A stretch of 5,713 nucleotides of DNA, from NCBI GenBank assembly GCA_050012355.1, contig JBEKHI010000484.1, positions 1 to 5,713 of the forward strand, written 5' to 3'. Each line of letters opens with the position of its first letter. Positions within the stretch are counted from its first letter, which is position 1. Below, piece by piece: positions 4,980 through 5,713 of this stretch. The DNA comes from JBEKHI01 sp050012355 (GTDB lineage: Bacteria; Actinomycetota; Actinomycetes; Streptosporangiales; Streptosporangiaceae). The notes under the pieces are model-generated. The model made no database searches and was not told the DNA's origin. It saw nothing but the letters and a program-made list of their open reading frames with translations. Both the position numbers and the translations under genes were made by a program.

Positions 4980-5713
4980 ATGTGCACTCAGGTTGAGCAG
5001 GTGGCGCCGGAGAGCACGGCGGATGCGCTGGGGATGATGGCGACGGCCCTGGCCTTCCTTTCCGCCGCTGACCTGCACGCGCTCGGCTCGGACGGGCAGC
5101 GGGAGGTCCTGGCCGGGCTGGGTACCGTGACCGCGCAGACCTCCGCGGTGCGCGCTGCCGCCCTCGCCGCGTTCGACGCGGCCGGCGGGCCAGAGGCGGA
5201 CGGGTGCAAGAACGCGACGGCCTGGCTGCACCACCGCGGCGGGATGACGAAGGCGGCGGCGCGGGGCGCGTCCAGGGACTCCAAGCTGCAGGCCGCGCAT
5301 CCGGTGATCGCCGACGCGCTGGCGGCCGGGGACATCAGCGAGTCGTTCGCGACGCTGATCACCCGGTGGACCGGCAAGCTCCCCGAGGATCTGCAGCGGG
5401 AAAGCGACTGCATTCTCATCACGGCGGCGGTGCACGGCTGCGGGGAGCACGAGCTGAACATCCTGGGCGCGAAGCTGCTGGAGGAGTACAAGCAGACCCG
5501 CCCCGACGAGGACCCGGACCCCGACGAGGACCCGCTCGCGGACCGGAACCTGTACCTGGATGAGACCATCGACGGGGCGGGCAAGCTGCGCGCGGACCTG
5601 TCCCCGCAGGCGACCGCCGTGCTGCGGGCCGTCCTGGACAGCCTGGGCAAGAAGAAGGGCCCAGACGATGACCGGACCGTGGGCCAGCGCAACCACGACG
5701 CGCTGCAGGCCGC
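4980..5713 (+). CDS. DUF222 (13E12-type) HNH endonuclease family protein, 3' end outside window
   Basis: This frame stays open for 244 codons plus two bases from ATG 4980 to the window end. The ATG is the first start after an in-frame TAG at 4950. The N-terminal helices (LAFLSAADLHALGSDGQREV, then AALAAFDAAGG), the segment ATAWLHHRGGMTKAAARG, HPVIADALAAGDISESFATL and the DRTVGQRNHDALQAA motif are characteristic of the DUF222 domain of actinobacterial 13E12-repeat proteins. In full-length members an HNH nuclease domain follows; here it would lie beyond base 5713, so its presence is not shown. Residues 175-186 form an acidic repeated PDEDP linker. These genes are multicopy in many actinobacterial genomes and often sit in variable regions; their biological role is poorly defined. 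It has its own promoter and a dyad upstream, so it is probably transcribed independently of Nudix. Confidence 0.9.
   Translation, partial: MCTQVEQVAPESTADALGMMATALAFLSAADLHALGSDGQREVLAGLGTVTAQTSAVRAAALAAFDAAGGPEADGCKNATAWLHHRGGMTKAAARGASRDSKLQAAHPVIADALAAGDISESFATLITRWTGKLPEDLQRESDCILITAAVHGCGEHELNILGAKLLEEYKQTRPDEDPDPDEDPLADRNLYLDETIDGAGKLRADLSPQATAVLRAVLDSLGKKKGPDDDRTVGQRNHDALQA
5501..5534 (+). repeat. two-copy in-frame tandem repeat coding an acidic linker
   Basis: A 16-bp unit (CCCCGACGAGGACCCG) occurs at 5501-5516 and again, identical, at 5519-5534, with an 18-bp period. It codes PDEDPD then PDEDPL within the DUF222 protein. Because the period is a multiple of three, copy-number change by slippage would alter linker length without breaking the frame. 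Confidence 0.85.

Noticed and set aside
4758..5696. 312-codon minus-strand open frame opposite the DUF222 gene
   Set aside because: The plus-strand frame carries clear DUF222 motifs, a promoter and a ribosome binding site; the minus frame is Arg-rich with no recognisable motifs.

Overview
The window is GC-rich, with strongly G/C-biased third codon positions. It carries a DUF222/13E12-type HNH-endonuclease gene and a LysR regulator of a type common in actinomycetes. This points to a high-GC actinobacterium, probably soil-dwelling; the genus cannot be fixed from the sequence. I see no rRNA, tRNA, CRISPR array, insertion sequence or origin.

Layout. Bases 1-227 hold no intact gene, only a possible minus-strand C-terminal remnant. 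Bases 234-1688 (+) encode a complete ketol-acid reductoisomerase of the plant-like class II type, with its catalytic and NADPH-binding residues present. It converges, with a 20-bp gap, on a minus-strand unit at 3176-1709. That unit reads first a Dabb/EthD-like domain fused in frame to a gutted short-chain dehydrogenase (SDR), then an ACMSD/amidohydrolase_2-family gene with a frameshift near its start. A LysR-type regulator (3247-4209, +) is divergent from this unit across a 70-bp intergenic stretch that contains a dyad and a candidate promoter. Downstream of it lie a roughly 98-bp remnant of an AAA-type ATP-binding protein, truncated before its Walker A loop, and an intact Nudix hydrolase (4300-4761). 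An AT-richer control region (about 4890-4979) then precedes the start of a DUF222 gene (4980 onward, +) that runs off the window.

How the parts fit. LysR, the Dabb/EthD-like domain, the SDR and the amidohydrolase look like an ancestral small catabolic locus for an aromatic or phenolic acid, with its divergent regulator. The regulator is intact, but both enzyme genes carry scars: the SDR lacks its cofactor motif and catalytic residues, and the amidohydrolase is split between two frames. With the ATPase remnant beside them, this resembles a decaying accessory island in which reductoisomerase, LysR and Nudix remain intact. Sequencing error is an alternative for the two single-base frameshifts, but not for the large in-frame SDR losses. 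No coherent new defence or biosynthetic system can be supported. The most unusual items are the plant-like reductoisomerase away from ilvB/ilvN, the chimeric Dabb-SDR frame, and the dyad over the DUF222 promoter.
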